A DNA stretch of 64,000 bases, taken from contig JBLDXI010000033.1 in assembly GCA_047495785.1 (NCBI GenBank), positions 1,426,001 to 1,490,000 on the forward strand, in the 5' to 3' direction. Shown here piece after piece: positions 1 through 11,140 of this stretch (position 1 is the first letter of the stretch; each line of letters opens with the position of its first letter). This DNA comes from Lepidodermella squamata. Taxonomy: Eukaryota; Gastrotricha. The notes under the pieces were generated by a model. The model had not been told where the DNA came from, made no database searches, and was given only the letters and a program-made list of their open reading frames with translations. The position numbers were made by a program, and so were the translations under genes.

Positions 1-209
1 GGGAAAAAAACATCGTCGAGCTATTTTCTTCGATTTTCCAATAAATAAACATAGCTATATGACTATGTATTATTAGGATTTTCATCTGGCTTGAATTCGG
101 ATCTCGCGTTCTGATGGGCATTAGATGGTCAAATTGCTCGATTGGCTAGGAACTGGCGCCACAAAACACGGTTGTAACTGCGGTGCGGAGCCCGGCTTCG
201 CAGCGCAGG

Positions 210-3200
210 ATGCCTAACCTAAACCGCTTCATTCTATACATTTTCCTGGCCATCGGTTACATTCTATCTGCGATAGTCCTGACTCTTTTCATCTATCAGC
301 AAATCACATTTGATCAACAGCAACAAGTCTTAGTGAAGGATATCGAACGGTATCGAAAAGCTCTTCAGGAAGAACGCCTAGCCGCCAGTTTGACAACTAA
401 TCCGCCGAAAATTACTGATGAACCTGGTCGAGTTGTGATAGGAAGTCGCTATGGCTTCGAAAATACGGCAACTAATGGTATCTTCATTAGCAATAGCGAT
501 GACTGGCTGAGTAAGCTTCATCACGATCAAAACGAGATGACAAGAAGGTCCGGGGTCGAAGTTTCCCCGACCCGAGCTTCGTTCATAAAACCTGACGAGC
601 TAATACGAACTTCTTCCCACGAAAAAACTCTGGATTTTCCTGTCGAAAAGCTGGAACTAGAACTGCCAGTATCGTCGTATTCAGGGGAGAGCATCGACTT
701 AACAACTCCAATGGACAAGGTAAAACGTCCGTCGGGCGGGTTTTCGTCGGAAAAATTTGACGAAGAAGTTGCTACGACAGAGCATTTGCCGCAGACCACT
801 GCTTCTCCAATGATCGTGATATCTGACCTATTCGAAGAGGCTGTTGTTCAAACAAAGCCGGTCGATCTTTCAACACTCCCTCAGTTGATTATAAATCGAG
901 TTACTGAAGAACAAACTAGTCCGAAGACAACAACTAAGGAGGAATTTACAATAACTACAACTCAATCGACAGTCGAATTTTCTGGGATGTCGGTAACGCC
1001 TGAGTTGGCATTGAGCTCTCAAGGTTCTGGCAGTAGTCAAGAATCACTACGACCTAGTCGGTTATGTGAAAGTGAAGAGTGCGTCCTAGCTGCGTCGAAT
1101 ATTCTGAGGTTGATGAATCGAAAAGCTGATCCGTGTCAAGATTTTTACGAGTTCACGTGCGGCCGATATGGCGAGACTGCCCAGGATCAGCACATTAGCC
1201 CTCAGGCGGCTATGCATAGGTTCCCATCTCAAATTGAACAAACATGTGATTTTTGCTGAAAAAGGAGATGAATATGTTAATGATTTTTTGAAATTTTAGA
1301 TAAATTTCTCATCGAAAAAACTCTGGAACGTCAAACGTCCGCGAATCACATTCTGAACCCGCATGGCGGGTCGGATGCGACCGTTAAACTTCAAGACGAA
1401 TTTTTAGCTAAGCTGCGCGGCTTCTACGCTTCGTGCATGCATCAAACTTCTTTCAATAAGTACCTGACTGAACTTAAAAAGTTCCTATTCGGCGTTGGCA
1501 GTTATGCTGCAAGGTAACAACTTATATGACTGCAGACAAATCTTTAGACAAAATTTAAAAAAATCCGGAGAAATTTGGTTCAACCGGGTAAAAACCGAAA
1601 ATTACCGAACCAGTTACCATCGGGGGTTTCCGGATTTTCCCAGATAAATCTTCAGATAAATTTATTTGGTAAAATCGTAGATAAGGCATGGAAAATTCCC
1701 AAGTGGGCTTGATTTAAAAAAAATTATTTCAATTTCCAGAATATTTTTTGGCGGAACCAAATTTGGCTATTGCGGAACCTTATTCTAAATAAGCAAAAGG
1801 CCGCTTTTCGAATATTTCTACGAAATTAAGGAAATCTATGAATTCTTTAGTGAAGAATGCGTGTTTTACAGAATTTTTCGCCGAATTTAAAGATATTTTA
1901 TTTTACAATTTTCTGGTCAATCATATCCCTTGAAAATTTCAAAAAGTGGCTTCGAAAATTCGAATTTTTTTTTGGCTTCGAAAACAATGAAAATTCCAAA
2001 ATTTGATTCCTTTGATCTTTGATTTCCTTTAAAAAGTTGCGAAGTTTCAAAAAGGTTGCGAACCATATGGGACACGCTGTTTCGTTATATCAAAATGAAA
2101 AAATGGCCAATTTTATCGTAATTTTATTGATGATTAATGATTTGATGAACTCGAGCAATAAAACGCACCCTAATTAAGGTATATTTAATTTAATTTTCTT
2201 GTTACCTTAGATCAACTGATTTGAGTCGAATAATAGGCGAGCTGGTGCTGAGGGATGTCTTCCCGCTCTTCGGCATCTCAGTTCACCGATCTCCACTCGG
2301 AGATGGGCAAGAAATAGTTGATGGCCGGCTGGCGTTCACGGCTCCAGTTCGGCATCTTCACCCATTCACCCTACAGCCCTCGGCAACTTCCTCGGCAACG
2401 CTAGTCAAAATCGACTCGGTCGTAGATCTTATGGCTGATGAACTATCAGTGGCTTTCGGTATCGATAGATCTCTCATTTTCGATATCGATAAGGACATGG
2501 AGTCGTCGCGGCTTCGCAATCTCTACGGCAGCACTTTCATGCAGCAAAACAAAGACTGCGAGAAGACGATAACTGTCGATTCTATGACAAAAAATCTCGG
2601 CAATTTCAGCCACCTGTTTGATTGGGAAGAACTCGTCCATTTCTTGGTCGACGTCGATAGTACAGGGGCGAAAACTTCGCTACGCACAGTTTGCGTCTCA
2701 AACGAATTCAGGCGATACATGCAGTCTATTGAGCCGATTTTCGCCAATGTCACGAAAATGGAACTTCTCCTTTACTCAACCTTCAAAGCTGGTCAGCATT
2801 TGATCAACTATTGGACAATGTTCGAGGAGCATGGCAATTCGTTTTCAAGGCGGGCTGAATGCTACAAGCTGGTCCACGATAACTTTAGAGATTTCATCGC
2901 TGAAATTCTGCATAACAACCTAGTCCGGCCTGATGTAGAGCGGGAAGTCGAAAGCATGACGGCAATCATTCGTAAAATCGCGCCGAACTTTTCGACAATC
3001 AACCTTCGAGACGATATGATTAACGAAATGGGAACAGTCAAGTCAAAAGTGCCGGAAATTCGTCGCCTCGATGAACTGCTAGATTTGAGCCAGAAAATGC
3101 CTGATACAACCGGGAAATCCTTCCTACCGAACGTGCTATCGGCTTGGAAGTTCAAAAATCAGCGAGAGCTGGCTAAAGTTGGTCAGAAAAAAATTGACCT

Positions 3201-4017
3201 AGTTAAAGAGTTGGATTTGATCCTATCACTCAAAGCCCAGGCTGCGTTTGTTCCAGGTATGAAGCAAGTTCGAATCTACCCACTACTGCTGGGGCTTGTT
3301 TCTCCCGAGTTGGGGTATAGCGGCTCTTCGTTGCCAACTTCTTTCAGCTATGGAACGTTAGGATTCGCAATCGCTCACGAATTCGCTCATGTCCTTCAGT
3401 TTTATCAGGAAAGGTCAGTGAAGGGTGACCACCGTCTGACTTCTACCTTCCAAGCTCGGGAGGAGAGGAGGAAGGACTGCTTGAATGATCGAAATGCCGA
3501 GGTTATTCGAGATAGGATAAGGAAGTTGTCGAGGAAGTCCGGCAATTCGAGTCAATCCCCAACGGAGGAAGATCAGGAACTCATGTCCGATGCCTCTGAT
3601 AGCTACCTTAACGAATTATGGGCCGATGCGATTGGGTTGAAGCTGGCCTATTACGCGTTTCAGTCGTCATTGCTAGACAGCGACGACAGCCTGGACCGAG
3701 CCTTACCAGGCCTGTCGAATATGACGGCGTCTCAGCTATTCTTCGTGTCTTTCTCTCAGGTGTTCTGTTCAAAGTCGCCGGCGTCGAATGTGATCAATGC
3801 GCTGCGAAGGTCGCTGCGATCGGGCAGCGGCGGCGGCGGCGCCGCGAATAACCGCCACTTTGCCCAGTACAGCCAGAGCCAGCTAAGCCATCCGCCAAAC
3901 TACGTTCGCGCCACTCTGCCGCTTGCGTTGTTCCGGGGCGAGTTTGCCCAAGCCTTCAACTGCCCAACTTCAGCGCCGCCGTTAGATTCGACGACCCCTT
4001 TCGACGACTGCAGCTGA
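210..4017 (+). CDS. M13-family (neprilysin-like) zinc metallopeptidase, type II membrane protein
   Basis: Three exons, 210-1245, 1300-1513 and 2211-4017, join in frame and give 1,018 residues. A short cytosolic N-terminus is followed by one membrane segment (about residues 8-32), a long Ser/Thr/Pro-rich extracellular stalk, and then the M13 ectodomain, which opens with Cys-rich text and DPCQDFYEFTCGRY near residue 300. The zinc site is present: HEFAH at residues 806-810 (nt 3376-3390) and ELWAD at 885-889, the family's ExxAD motif. The C-terminus keeps HPPNYVR and a terminal FNC...C pattern. M13 enzymes cleave peptides outside the cell. The 79-residue gap between the two motifs is longer than in neprilysin because of a Ser/Arg-rich insert. 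The ATG at 210 was chosen over an in-frame GTG at 183. The 697-bp second intron contains repeat-like sequence. An M13 peptidase call is secure; the physiological substrate is unknown. Confidence 0.88.
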
Positions 4018-5150
4018 AATAACTTCCAATACATCAGCGTCTCCTTTACATTTGTGATTATTTGTTACACACAAAATTTGTCATCTGTTTCTATTTGTTG
4101 CCAATGCGGACTTTCGTTTTTTTGTTATTTCCATAATCTGACCGTTAACAGGTGAAAAGTGGGGTTTAGCGAAATTTTCGACACTATGAGATTTGAACTT
4201 TCAAGATCAATGAACGAGGAGTCGAACGATATAAAAAAAATGTTGATAATCATCAGGGTTGCTTAGAAACTGGGCTTCAAAGTTTACGGGTGAAAATAGC
4301 TAATTTCGAAAAATGCGCGCTTAATAAATTAGTTTTTTATTGCATCAATTAAAAATTCTTCGCGCACTAAACCCTAGTTTTAGTTTCCTATGCGCAGTCG
4401 AGATTTTTCGGGGTTATCTGAGGTGAAAAATCTTGCTAGATATTCACACATTTTGATGGAATCAAGCCAGTGCTTCCACGTCAACCTAAATCGATAAGCT
4501 TTTTCGGCGACACTTCGGGGTCTCATATTTTTTTAGGTGAATGAAAGCCTCCTAGAGGTCTGAATTTTAAAAATTCAAAATTTGAAGGAAAATTTGAGTA
4601 AGAACATCTAGGAATCCATACACTTTTAGCCATTTGCTGCAAATTCAAACAATTCATCAAACCCCACTTTTCACTTTTCAACGGTCATGTCATCACGAGT
4701 CCCAGCTCCGAATTCACCAGGTAGAAATTCATCTTTTTGAACACAAAAAAAACAGAATATGCCCGGTATAATAATCTCTATGTTGTGCAGCTTTTAGGAG
4801 AGGTAAAAATAATTGTGAACTTTCATATGTTGCAATAACGATGTTCTCGTTTATATTCGCCAGTTTTTCTGTACCTTTATTCAGCAGCAGGGATAAAGGA
4901 CTATTTGTTTAAGGCGTGAAATAATTCTCTGTATTATTTCAATGAATGCGCACAGATATACAAATAAAAAAGAAGACAATTCAAGGGAAAACTGCCGTGT
5001 CTTTCGCTATCTCGCTGATAAGCCTTCAGCACTCGATGCTCCAGAATGAAAGATGAAACACTTGGCGCAGAGCCTTGCTGTGTTATCTGCACTATATCCC
5101 TACTTAAGTAGCTGGGCTGAGCAGCATTTCTGAACCTAAATTTGCTGAGC
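4018..5150. other. Intergenic region with one MITE-like element
   Basis: No coding sequence is supported here. The middle is occupied by an inverted-repeat element listed separately (4139-4687). The remainder is AT-rich sequence leading into the small gene at 5151. Confidence 0.6.
4139..4687. repeat. MITE-like element with 29-bp terminal inverted repeats
   Basis: The left end (4139-4167) reads TGACCGTTAACAGGTGAAAA and onward. The right end (4659-4687) is its reverse complement with about three mismatches in 29. The 549-bp body has no open frame and is AT-rich. No clear target-site duplication was found at these ends, so the true boundary could differ by a few bases. This is a typical non-autonomous DNA transposon shape. 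Confidence 0.7.
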
Positions 5151-5399
5151 ATGGCTTCTACATCACTCGAAGTTCCGAAGGAAAAGTTCGGATTCCAATC
5201 TCCTGACCTAAAATTGGTTAAACAGCGGAACAACTTGCAAAGTCTCAAGTCGAGAATTGAGGAAATTGAGCAGCTTATCGATAAGTTGGAAAACGATCGA
5301 ATGGAATACCTGACGTATTTTCAACGCCGTTCGTCATCGCAACAAAGCAGATCATCGCAGTATTCTGTGGACGAAATCGATGAAATAATTTTCACTTGA
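5151..5399 (+). CDS. Small coiled-coil protein of unknown function (82 aa)
   Basis: A single-exon frame starts at ATG 5151 (MASTSLEVPKEKFGFQSP). An in-frame TTG upstream is not a credible start. The middle (roughly residues 22-55) is rich in L, I, E and K with heptad-like spacing (LKSRIEEIEQLIDKLENDR), so it should form a short coiled coil. A Ser/Gln-rich tail follows. AATAAA lies at about 5423. The gene is tail-to-tail with the RING/IBR gene at 5459-6337. I do not recognise the family; it could be a subunit of a larger complex or the last exon of a longer gene. Confidence 0.6.
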   Translation: MASTSLEVPKEKFGFQSPDLKLVKQRNNLQSLKSRIEEIEQLIDKLENDRMEYLTYFQRRSSSQQSRSSQYSVDEIDEIIFT

Positions 5400-5404
5400 C
5401 CTAC

Positions 5405-5428
5405 TTTATTTTTCTGAATCATCAATAA
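5405..5428. terminator. Overlapping convergent polyadenylation signals
   Basis: TTTATT at about 5405-5410 is AATAAA for the minus-strand RING/IBR gene. AATAAA at about 5423-5428 serves the plus-strand small gene. The two stop codons are only 59 bp apart, so the 3' UTRs must overlap or be extremely short. Confidence 0.5.
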
Positions 5429-5458
5429 ATTAAAATATGATGCGCGCTAGCAGGATTT

Positions 5459-6337
5459 TTAAGAGCTATAAGCTGGGCATGACGCGTGAGGTTCCCATTG
5501 ATGTTGTAGCGTTAGGCCGCAGACGAAGCAGAACCTTAAATGGCAGGAGTGACAGGTAACTCGATTGCTGCCAAGGTAATTCCTGTAAACCTCAGTCCCA
5601 CATTTGGCACATTTAGCAGTTTTAGCAGCCGTTGATTCTTTTACGACGACATTCAAACTAGCTGAGGTATAACCCAACTGCTCAGTTTCCCGAGCAATCT
5701 CCGCCAACTGGACCTCCATAGCCTCGGCAGGCGTGAGAACGCACGAGACATCGTCGCTTGAGACTTCAACCCGGCAAACAGGGCATCGCAGCGGGAAATG
5801 CTTGCGATCAACATCGTTTGACATTGTAGTTCTCGCACATTTTTTACACAACTTATCGCGGCAGGTGGACATTTTCAACAAATCCTCGATGACGTTTCTT
5901 TGATGGCACAAGTCGCAGGTGAATAGCTCGCCAGGAGCTTCGGGTATAGATTTAACGTCACTCAACTCGTTGAGTCGTGATCGTAAATTTGAGACATCTT
6001 CCGTTAGCTGGTTGATTTGGTCTGTGAGTTTCACGTTCAACTCTCGCATGGAGGTTACCTCAGCTTGAAGAGATCGAACTTCTGCGTGTAACACCATGTC
6101 TCGGAGAGGTTTTAAGACGTCAACCGCCTCGCCGGTTATAAGCTGCCTTTCAGACTCAAATTTCCGGTAAACCTCCTCAGCTTCGGCATCGTTTTCAAAT
6201 TCGATCGAGAAAATTTGTGAAGCTGAACCTCGACCGGCCAATGCGATACTTTTCGCCACAATAGGGTGTATTGATTGCTCTATTTCCAACACGGTGGTTG
6301 CTTTTGTAGTGTGAACGACGACTTCAAGGAACGCCAT
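5459..6337 (-). CDS. RING1 plus IBR/Rcat-like zinc-finger protein (RBR-related, possibly non-catalytic)
   Basis: Single-exon frame of 292 residues. Residues 90-125 are a Leu-rich coiled coil. A RING-like cluster follows: C141, C144, C159, C164, C167, C185 and C188, with Asp161 where the usual RING His sits. After a linker there is a second zinc module, C243, C246, C262, C265, C270, C273, H279/H284 and C287, ending WEPHASCPAY. This order resembles RBR E3 ligases, but only one module follows RING1. If that module is Rcat, the GGCNHM-type catalytic Cys position is occupied by Ser257 (LGSNRV). If it is an IBR/BRcat module, Rcat is missing altogether. Either way RBR ligase activity is doubtful. 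The N-terminal ~80 residues have no recognisable domain. The promoter side carries clustered GATA sites. Confidence 0.72.
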   Translation of the reverse strand: MAFLEVVVHTTKATTVLEIEQSIHPIVAKSIALAGRGSASQIFSIEFENDAEAEEVYRKFESERQLITGEAVDVLKPLRDMVLHAEVRSLQAEVTSMRELNVKLTDQINQLTEDVSNLRSRLNELSDVKSIPEAPGELFTCDLCHQRNVIEDLLKMSTCRDKLCKKCARTTMSNDVDRKHFPLRCPVCRVEVSSDDVSCVLTPAEAMEVQLAEIARETEQLGYTSASLNVVVKESTAAKTAKCAKCGTEVYRNYLGSNRVTCHSCHLRFCFVCGLTLQHQWEPHASCPAYSS

Positions 6338-6402
6338 TTGATGTAGGAACGATTGTATTTAAAAATCATGCAAGAATTAATGCGAAATTATTCAGGAGCA
6401 GC

Positions 6403-6491
6403 AGATAAGGCTCTTATCTTTATTGCAATGTTCAGTTATCAAAGAGACCGGTCAAGCGTGACCTTGGACTTTTTTTCGACCGCCTATCCTT
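6403..6491. promoter_or_regulatory. Clustered GATA sites and palindromic GGTCA element upstream of the RING/IBR gene
   Basis: AGATAAG (6403-6409) and CTTATCT (6413-6419) form an inverted pair separated by three bases, starting 66 bp upstream of the minus-strand ATG. Two more TTATC cores follow within 75 bp. GGTCA-AGCG-TGACC at 6450-6463 is a perfect inverted repeat of a nuclear-receptor-like half-site. In nematodes GATA sites of this form drive intestinal and epidermal genes; that role here is inferred. Confidence 0.4.
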
Positions 6492-6565
6492 ATCACAGAA
6501 GTGCTATGTGGGTTACAATTTGGTGGTTAACGGACTATAATGAATGTGTTATTTCCAGCTATTGA

Positions 6566-8101
6566 TTAAATATTTGTTATAAAATTGAATTTCGCCAATA
6601 TTGGCTCGAAAATGATACAAGATAATTCCTCATCTTAATAATGCGGGGCGAAGCTAATGATAAATAAATGACATATTTGACCCAATTTGTAGTTCAATGG
6701 CTCTGGAATATAATTGAAAAATGTCAAACTAACATATTCTCACAATCGATCTATTTTTTAAGGATCGTGAAAAGTGAATCTATTTACGTCCGTTTTTAAA
6801 CAATTTTAACCTTGTTTCGAAATGCGCGAAATTTAACAAAAATAAATCCATTCCACCGATGTGACGTAGATGTCTACGCATCGCGCGCGCTTCGTTTAGA
6901 TGAGATAGAAAATTCTTCGGATGAAATCTGATTTCAGTTTTCGACTCTCGTATTATTGGAAAGTCCGGGATATGCATATGACGTCTCGTGTTTATTCTGG
7001 TAGATAAAATCCCTCGGCTGAAGAGCATTCTTCAACTCAATTCGCAGTTCTTTATATTTCGAAGTGCGACAGCCGGATTAGCGCAAATAATACATTGATT
7101 CAAGGCTTTCGATAGCAGTGAAACGTCGCACTTTAATGACTCAATTGTCTAGGCTCCAGACTTAGGATATAAACGATTATAAGGGATAAAAATGACCATC
7201 TATTCGCCGCCTCGTTTACCCCTCAATTCCGATCCAGCAAGCTGCCGACATTGCCAATAATAATTCAACCATTTCGCTGAGAATTTACTTCTTATAAAAA
7301 CTGTTGATGTTCAGCAATCAGGAAACCGAAAAACAAACGAAATCACGCGCATCTGCTTTCATCAAATGTAAGCAAAGACAATTTTGAATTGTTTAGACGG
7401 GAGATTTAGACAACCGCCGTCGTTTGACTTCAGTCCCACAAATTTCATTATAACCAAAATGCAATTTTCTCGCCGTTATTGCATGCCAAGCTATAATGTA
7501 AATATTTTAGCCAGAAAAGTCATAATACATAGACAAATCAAGGCACATCCAGAATAATACGAACTGTAATTAGATCGCCTTATATGTTGCTATAACGTCA
7601 TGTTTTTCCGCGTACAAAACAACTATATATCTACCAATCGGTCATTGATTGATTGAACAAATTTGCTGGCATCCCGCGATCAAAAAAAACAGAATAACAA
7701 TAACACAAAAAATAATTGCTACTGGCCCTGCCCGTGGTGGTCGCATTTTTACAGACTACCATATAGCCGAGACTTTTGTTAACATCGATTTTTCGCTACC
7801 ATAAATTGTATAGTGATGCGTAACTCAATTTAACATGCGGCCATTTCGTAGAGTGGGCGTCGTCGTTGTAGTAAAGACTTTGCTCTAGTTCGGAATTTTC
7901 AAGAAAAACGTCGCCACCGATGTACTTATATTTTGGTCGACCTTATACCAATTAATCCATAATATACCCTCTCATATTAGCATTTTTGATTTTCTCCTGA
8001 TATATGGAAATAATATGTGCCTACATATATTTTTAGTTTGCATCAAACGACTTCAGCCCCTTTGCGCGTTTATTTACGAATATTTGCAAAATTTGAAAAT
8101 A
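6566..8101. other. Gene-free intergenic region upstream of the calcium sensor
   Basis: About 1.5 kb of AT-rich sequence with no supportable exon. Short frames on both strands lack coding character. It probably holds the promoter and 5' UTR of the calcium-sensor gene. No repeat or RNA gene could be recognised. Confidence 0.5.
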
Positions 8102-8730
8102 ATGGGCGCTGCAGGTAGCAATTTGTCGGAGGAAGAAATCGCGGCGCTGAAGCGTGACACACGGTTCACTGAGCAGGAACTGCGCGCGTGGTACAAGGGC
8201 TTTCTACGCGACTGCCCAACCGGCCTCATCACCCCGGATGATTTCGAGAAAATCTACAAATCGTTCTTTCCGTTTGGCGATTCGTCAAAATTCGGCGATC
8301 ACGTTTTCAAGCTGTTCGATCTGAATGGCGATGGCAAAATTGATTTTCGCGAATTCGCTATGGCTGTCAACCTGCTACTATGCCCTGAGCCTGAGGAGCG
8401 ACTCAGGTTTGTCTTCCGAATTTACGACGTAGACGACAGTGGGTACATAACAAAAGCTGAGATGCAAGAGATTTTCAAGGTGAGATTGAAAAAAACCCTC
8501 CTTAAAAATATCAATTTTGCGATAATTTTTTCCAGTCTCTCAGCCGCATGTTAAGCGTAACTTCGCAAAGTTACCGCGACGATCGCGAGCTGCGTCGTTC
8601 TGTCGAGGCCATGTTTCGCAAAATGGACCTCAACGGCGATGACAACATTTCAATGGAAGAATTCGTCAATGTGGCCCGTGCAGATCCGAATATTTTCAAA
8701 ATTTTGGACGCAACAATTTGCCCGTTGTAA
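8102..8730 (+). CDS. Neuronal calcium sensor (recoverin/NCS family), N-myristoylated EF-hand protein
   Basis: Exons 8102-8479 and 8536-8730 join at phase 0 to give 190 residues, the usual NCS length. The N-terminus MGAAGSN fits an N-myristoylation site, which is why this ATG was preferred over the in-frame one at 8015. Family hallmarks are FTEQELRAWYKGFLRDCPTG and a degenerate first EF-hand with the CPTG disruption. Three good EF loops follow: residues 73-84 (DLNGDGKIDFRE), 109-120 (DVDDSGYITKAE) and 157-168 (DLNGDDNISMEE). NCS proteins move to membranes when they bind calcium and regulate channels, receptors and kinases. AATAAA lies at about 8838. Which NCS subgroup it belongs to cannot be settled by eye. 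Confidence 0.92.
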
Positions 8731-8966
8731 GAAACGGCCTATTCTCTTCAAATGACTCACATGCATTTATGATCTTTAAAATATGTAATATATTAAGAGA
8801 TTTTCAATAGTCTCATCTCCTTTGTAGCAATTTCGATGTAAATAAAAATAGTTCATGTACTTCATTTTTATATACCAGAACAAAGGCACAAAGACAAAAA
8901 GGGTCATGTAATAACAAGAATTGAGGTAGGTCAAAAATATAGGTCATTCAATTTGATTATCGCGCC

Positions 8967-9455
8967 TTAGAAGTTCATGCTTGTCGCATATTTTCGATTA
9001 GGAAGAGACGCCTTTCTGTAGTTTTGATGGAAATAAAGAGCCGGCGAATCAGATCCTGGGACGAATCGATTGTCTTGTTGGATTTGTTGGACATGTTCGT
9101 ACAAAGATGTGCCGCCGAATAGGGGAAGAGATTGCTCGATCAGATAACTGCTCTTGCTCTTCGTTTCTTCATCGCCTCGTTGTTGCTGCCGCCTTCTTTT
9201 CCAACGTTTCCAACAATTCATTACCTGAATAATTGCGATGGCTATCAGAAAGGCGATGAGCCACATAGCGGCAGCTAGAGCCATGCATCTCCAGTTGGCG
9301 ATATATTCTTGGAACGAACCCAAGTCAGTTTGAACCTTGGCAGTCGGAGTTAATTTTTCCGTCGTCGGTCGTGGGGCTGGTTTTTGCGTCGAAAGATCAA
9401 ACGATTCATAATCGTCTCTTGGAATAGGCGGGGGAAGCAGGAGAATTTTACTCAT
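8967..9455 (-). CDS. Single-pass membrane protein of unknown function (163 aa)
   Basis: The likely start is MSKILLLPPPIPRDDYESFD, with ATG at 9455. The open frame runs upstream to 9647, so an earlier start or a spliced exon is possible. A Pro/Thr-rich N-terminus is followed by one hydrophobic segment (MALAAAMWLIAFLIAIAIIQ), a strongly basic stop-transfer stretch (KRWKRRRQQQR) and a polar tail. This is the topology of the four minus-strand genes that follow it, but I see no clear sequence identity with them. No known domain was recognised. Confidence 0.55.
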   Translation of the reverse strand: MSKILLLPPPIPRDDYESFDLSTQKPAPRPTTEKLTPTAKVQTDLGSFQEYIANWRCMALAAAMWLIAFLIAIAIIQVMNCWKRWKRRRQQQRGDEETKSKSSYLIEQSLPLFGGTSLYEHVQQIQQDNRFVPGSDSPALYFHQNYRKASLPNRKYATSMNF

Positions 9456-9749
9456 GATGATGGTTGTATAAAAATTATGACTCGAGTGTATTTCGACCGC
9501 AAAAATGCACTGCACCCGTAAAATGCGCGACCTGCTCGACAACAATCGATAACAATATGGCCAGGTAATTTCCGCCAATAGAGCAGTCGCTGTAGGCGGT
9601 CGAGGTCCATTAGTTGTCCAAATATGATATTGCCAGGCAACAACCACGGCTGATATTTACCTAGCGAATAATTTTTTCCCCTCGATTTTTCTTAAATTAA
9701 TTAAACCAGCCGGACGTAATTATCTTTATTTTGGTAAACAACATTTTTC

Positions 9750-10815
9750 TCACACGATCAAATGAGCTTCAGTGTTTTTGCGACTTCTTCCTGTTGACTT
9801 GGCGCTTTTTCGCTTCGATTTATGAGATTTTCCGGATTGGCCTCTTGAACGCGACAAATTGACGTGACTCCCATTAATTATTATCTGCTCATCGTAGCCA
9901 ACAGCTACCCGTTTCAGCTCGTTGTTCAAATGATTCAACGACTGAGACTTTCTAAGGGGGTTATTTGCTACTACAGGAATTTCATCGTCTTCATCCTCGT
10001 CGTCGCCAGATTCGTCCTTATCAGGCTGGAAGACGGTTTGCTGAGGGGCGAACATGCCGTTGCCCATCCCTGTGATTGCAGCCATGTGAGTCGGGCCTCC
10101 GGGTATCATTCCAGGCGGGCCGAACATCCCAGGCATATTACTCATCGGAGGCATCATGAAATTATTCCCAGCACCAAATGGGTGATGGCTGTGGTTTTGA
10201 TTGAAAAATGGATGCGGTGGCATCATCCCGCCAAACATGTTCGGATAGCCAAGCGGCATCGGGAATAAAGCCTTTGAATTTTTATCCGCTAAAATGTCGT
10301 TTTTATCCGTGTTCTCGCTGATATCGGACGACGCTGATTTAGCTCGCTCCTTTTTGCCGCGCTTTTTCCCGGCATTTGACTCGTCATCCGTGCTTTCGTC
10401 GCCGTGGTGGTGGATGTGAACCTCGGGCTGTTTGACGGGTAGCGGAATTTTCAGCGGTAAATTAACAGGTTCGCCCTTTTCGTTTAAAATCTGACCGCCT
10501 GAATCTAAATCGCCGCCGCCGTAAGGTTGAGGCATGACTTGCCGGGGTGGGATGTAAAACACAGGCCGACCAGCGAAAATTCTGTAGAAAAATACAAATT
10601 TACAATAATCGTCTAAAAATTAGGCCATGACCTTACTTTGGCTTTATTGCTCTGACCCCGCATTTATAGCACATGTAAGCTGAACAGGCTGCTATGCCGC
10701 CTGATATTAGTAGAGCCGCCAGTGACACTAGCGACCATTGCAAGGCTTGACCTTCAGAAGTGCTCCAGTACGAGGTTGTGCTTGCAATCGATGTAGATTG
10801 GGTAGATGATGACAT
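9750..10815 (-). CDS. Single-pass membrane protein with Met/Pro/His-rich and basic cytosolic tail (336 aa)
   Basis: Exons 10815-10637 and 10581-9750 join in frame across a 55-bp intron. The first exon gives a Ser/Thr-rich N-terminus and one membrane segment (about residues 27-50, SLVSLAALLISGGIAACSAY). The rest is low complexity: a charged HHHGDESTDDES region, a Met/Pro/Phe/His/Gly-rich stretch (PNMFGGMMPPHPFF), an acidic block (DEDEDDE), and a Ser/Lys/Arg-rich C-terminus. No enzymatic domain is visible. It sits between another single-pass protein and the tandem three-gene family, all on the same strand. The tail looks disordered and could be a phosphorylation or scaffold region, which is inference only. 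Confidence 0.62.
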
Positions 10816-11140
10816 CGTTGTCTATTTAATTCATGGGAAAAGATTCTCTGAAAGTGCCTGGTGGTGTTGATGAATAAATGAAAGGAAATAGTGAATTACT
10901 CATTGGAACTGCCGGGCAACAGGATCAAAAGATGATCGTCAATGAATGAAAACCCATTGAAAATACAAACAATTTACAAAAAATCGTTTTATTTCTCGAC
11001 TTTGCGTAATAGTGGAAAATTGATACATTATAACTGGATCGACGGAATGTTGAATCGATGACTCTGCTCAAGCTTGAAGTTGCACTGTGAAAGAATCTCA
11101 GGAATTTAGGCGATAAAAATTTCATTGGAATTCGACTGAT

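Noticed and set aside
6353-6565. 70-codon plus-strand frame upstream of the RING/IBR gene
   Set aside because: It lies across the GATA-rich promoter region and has no coding features.
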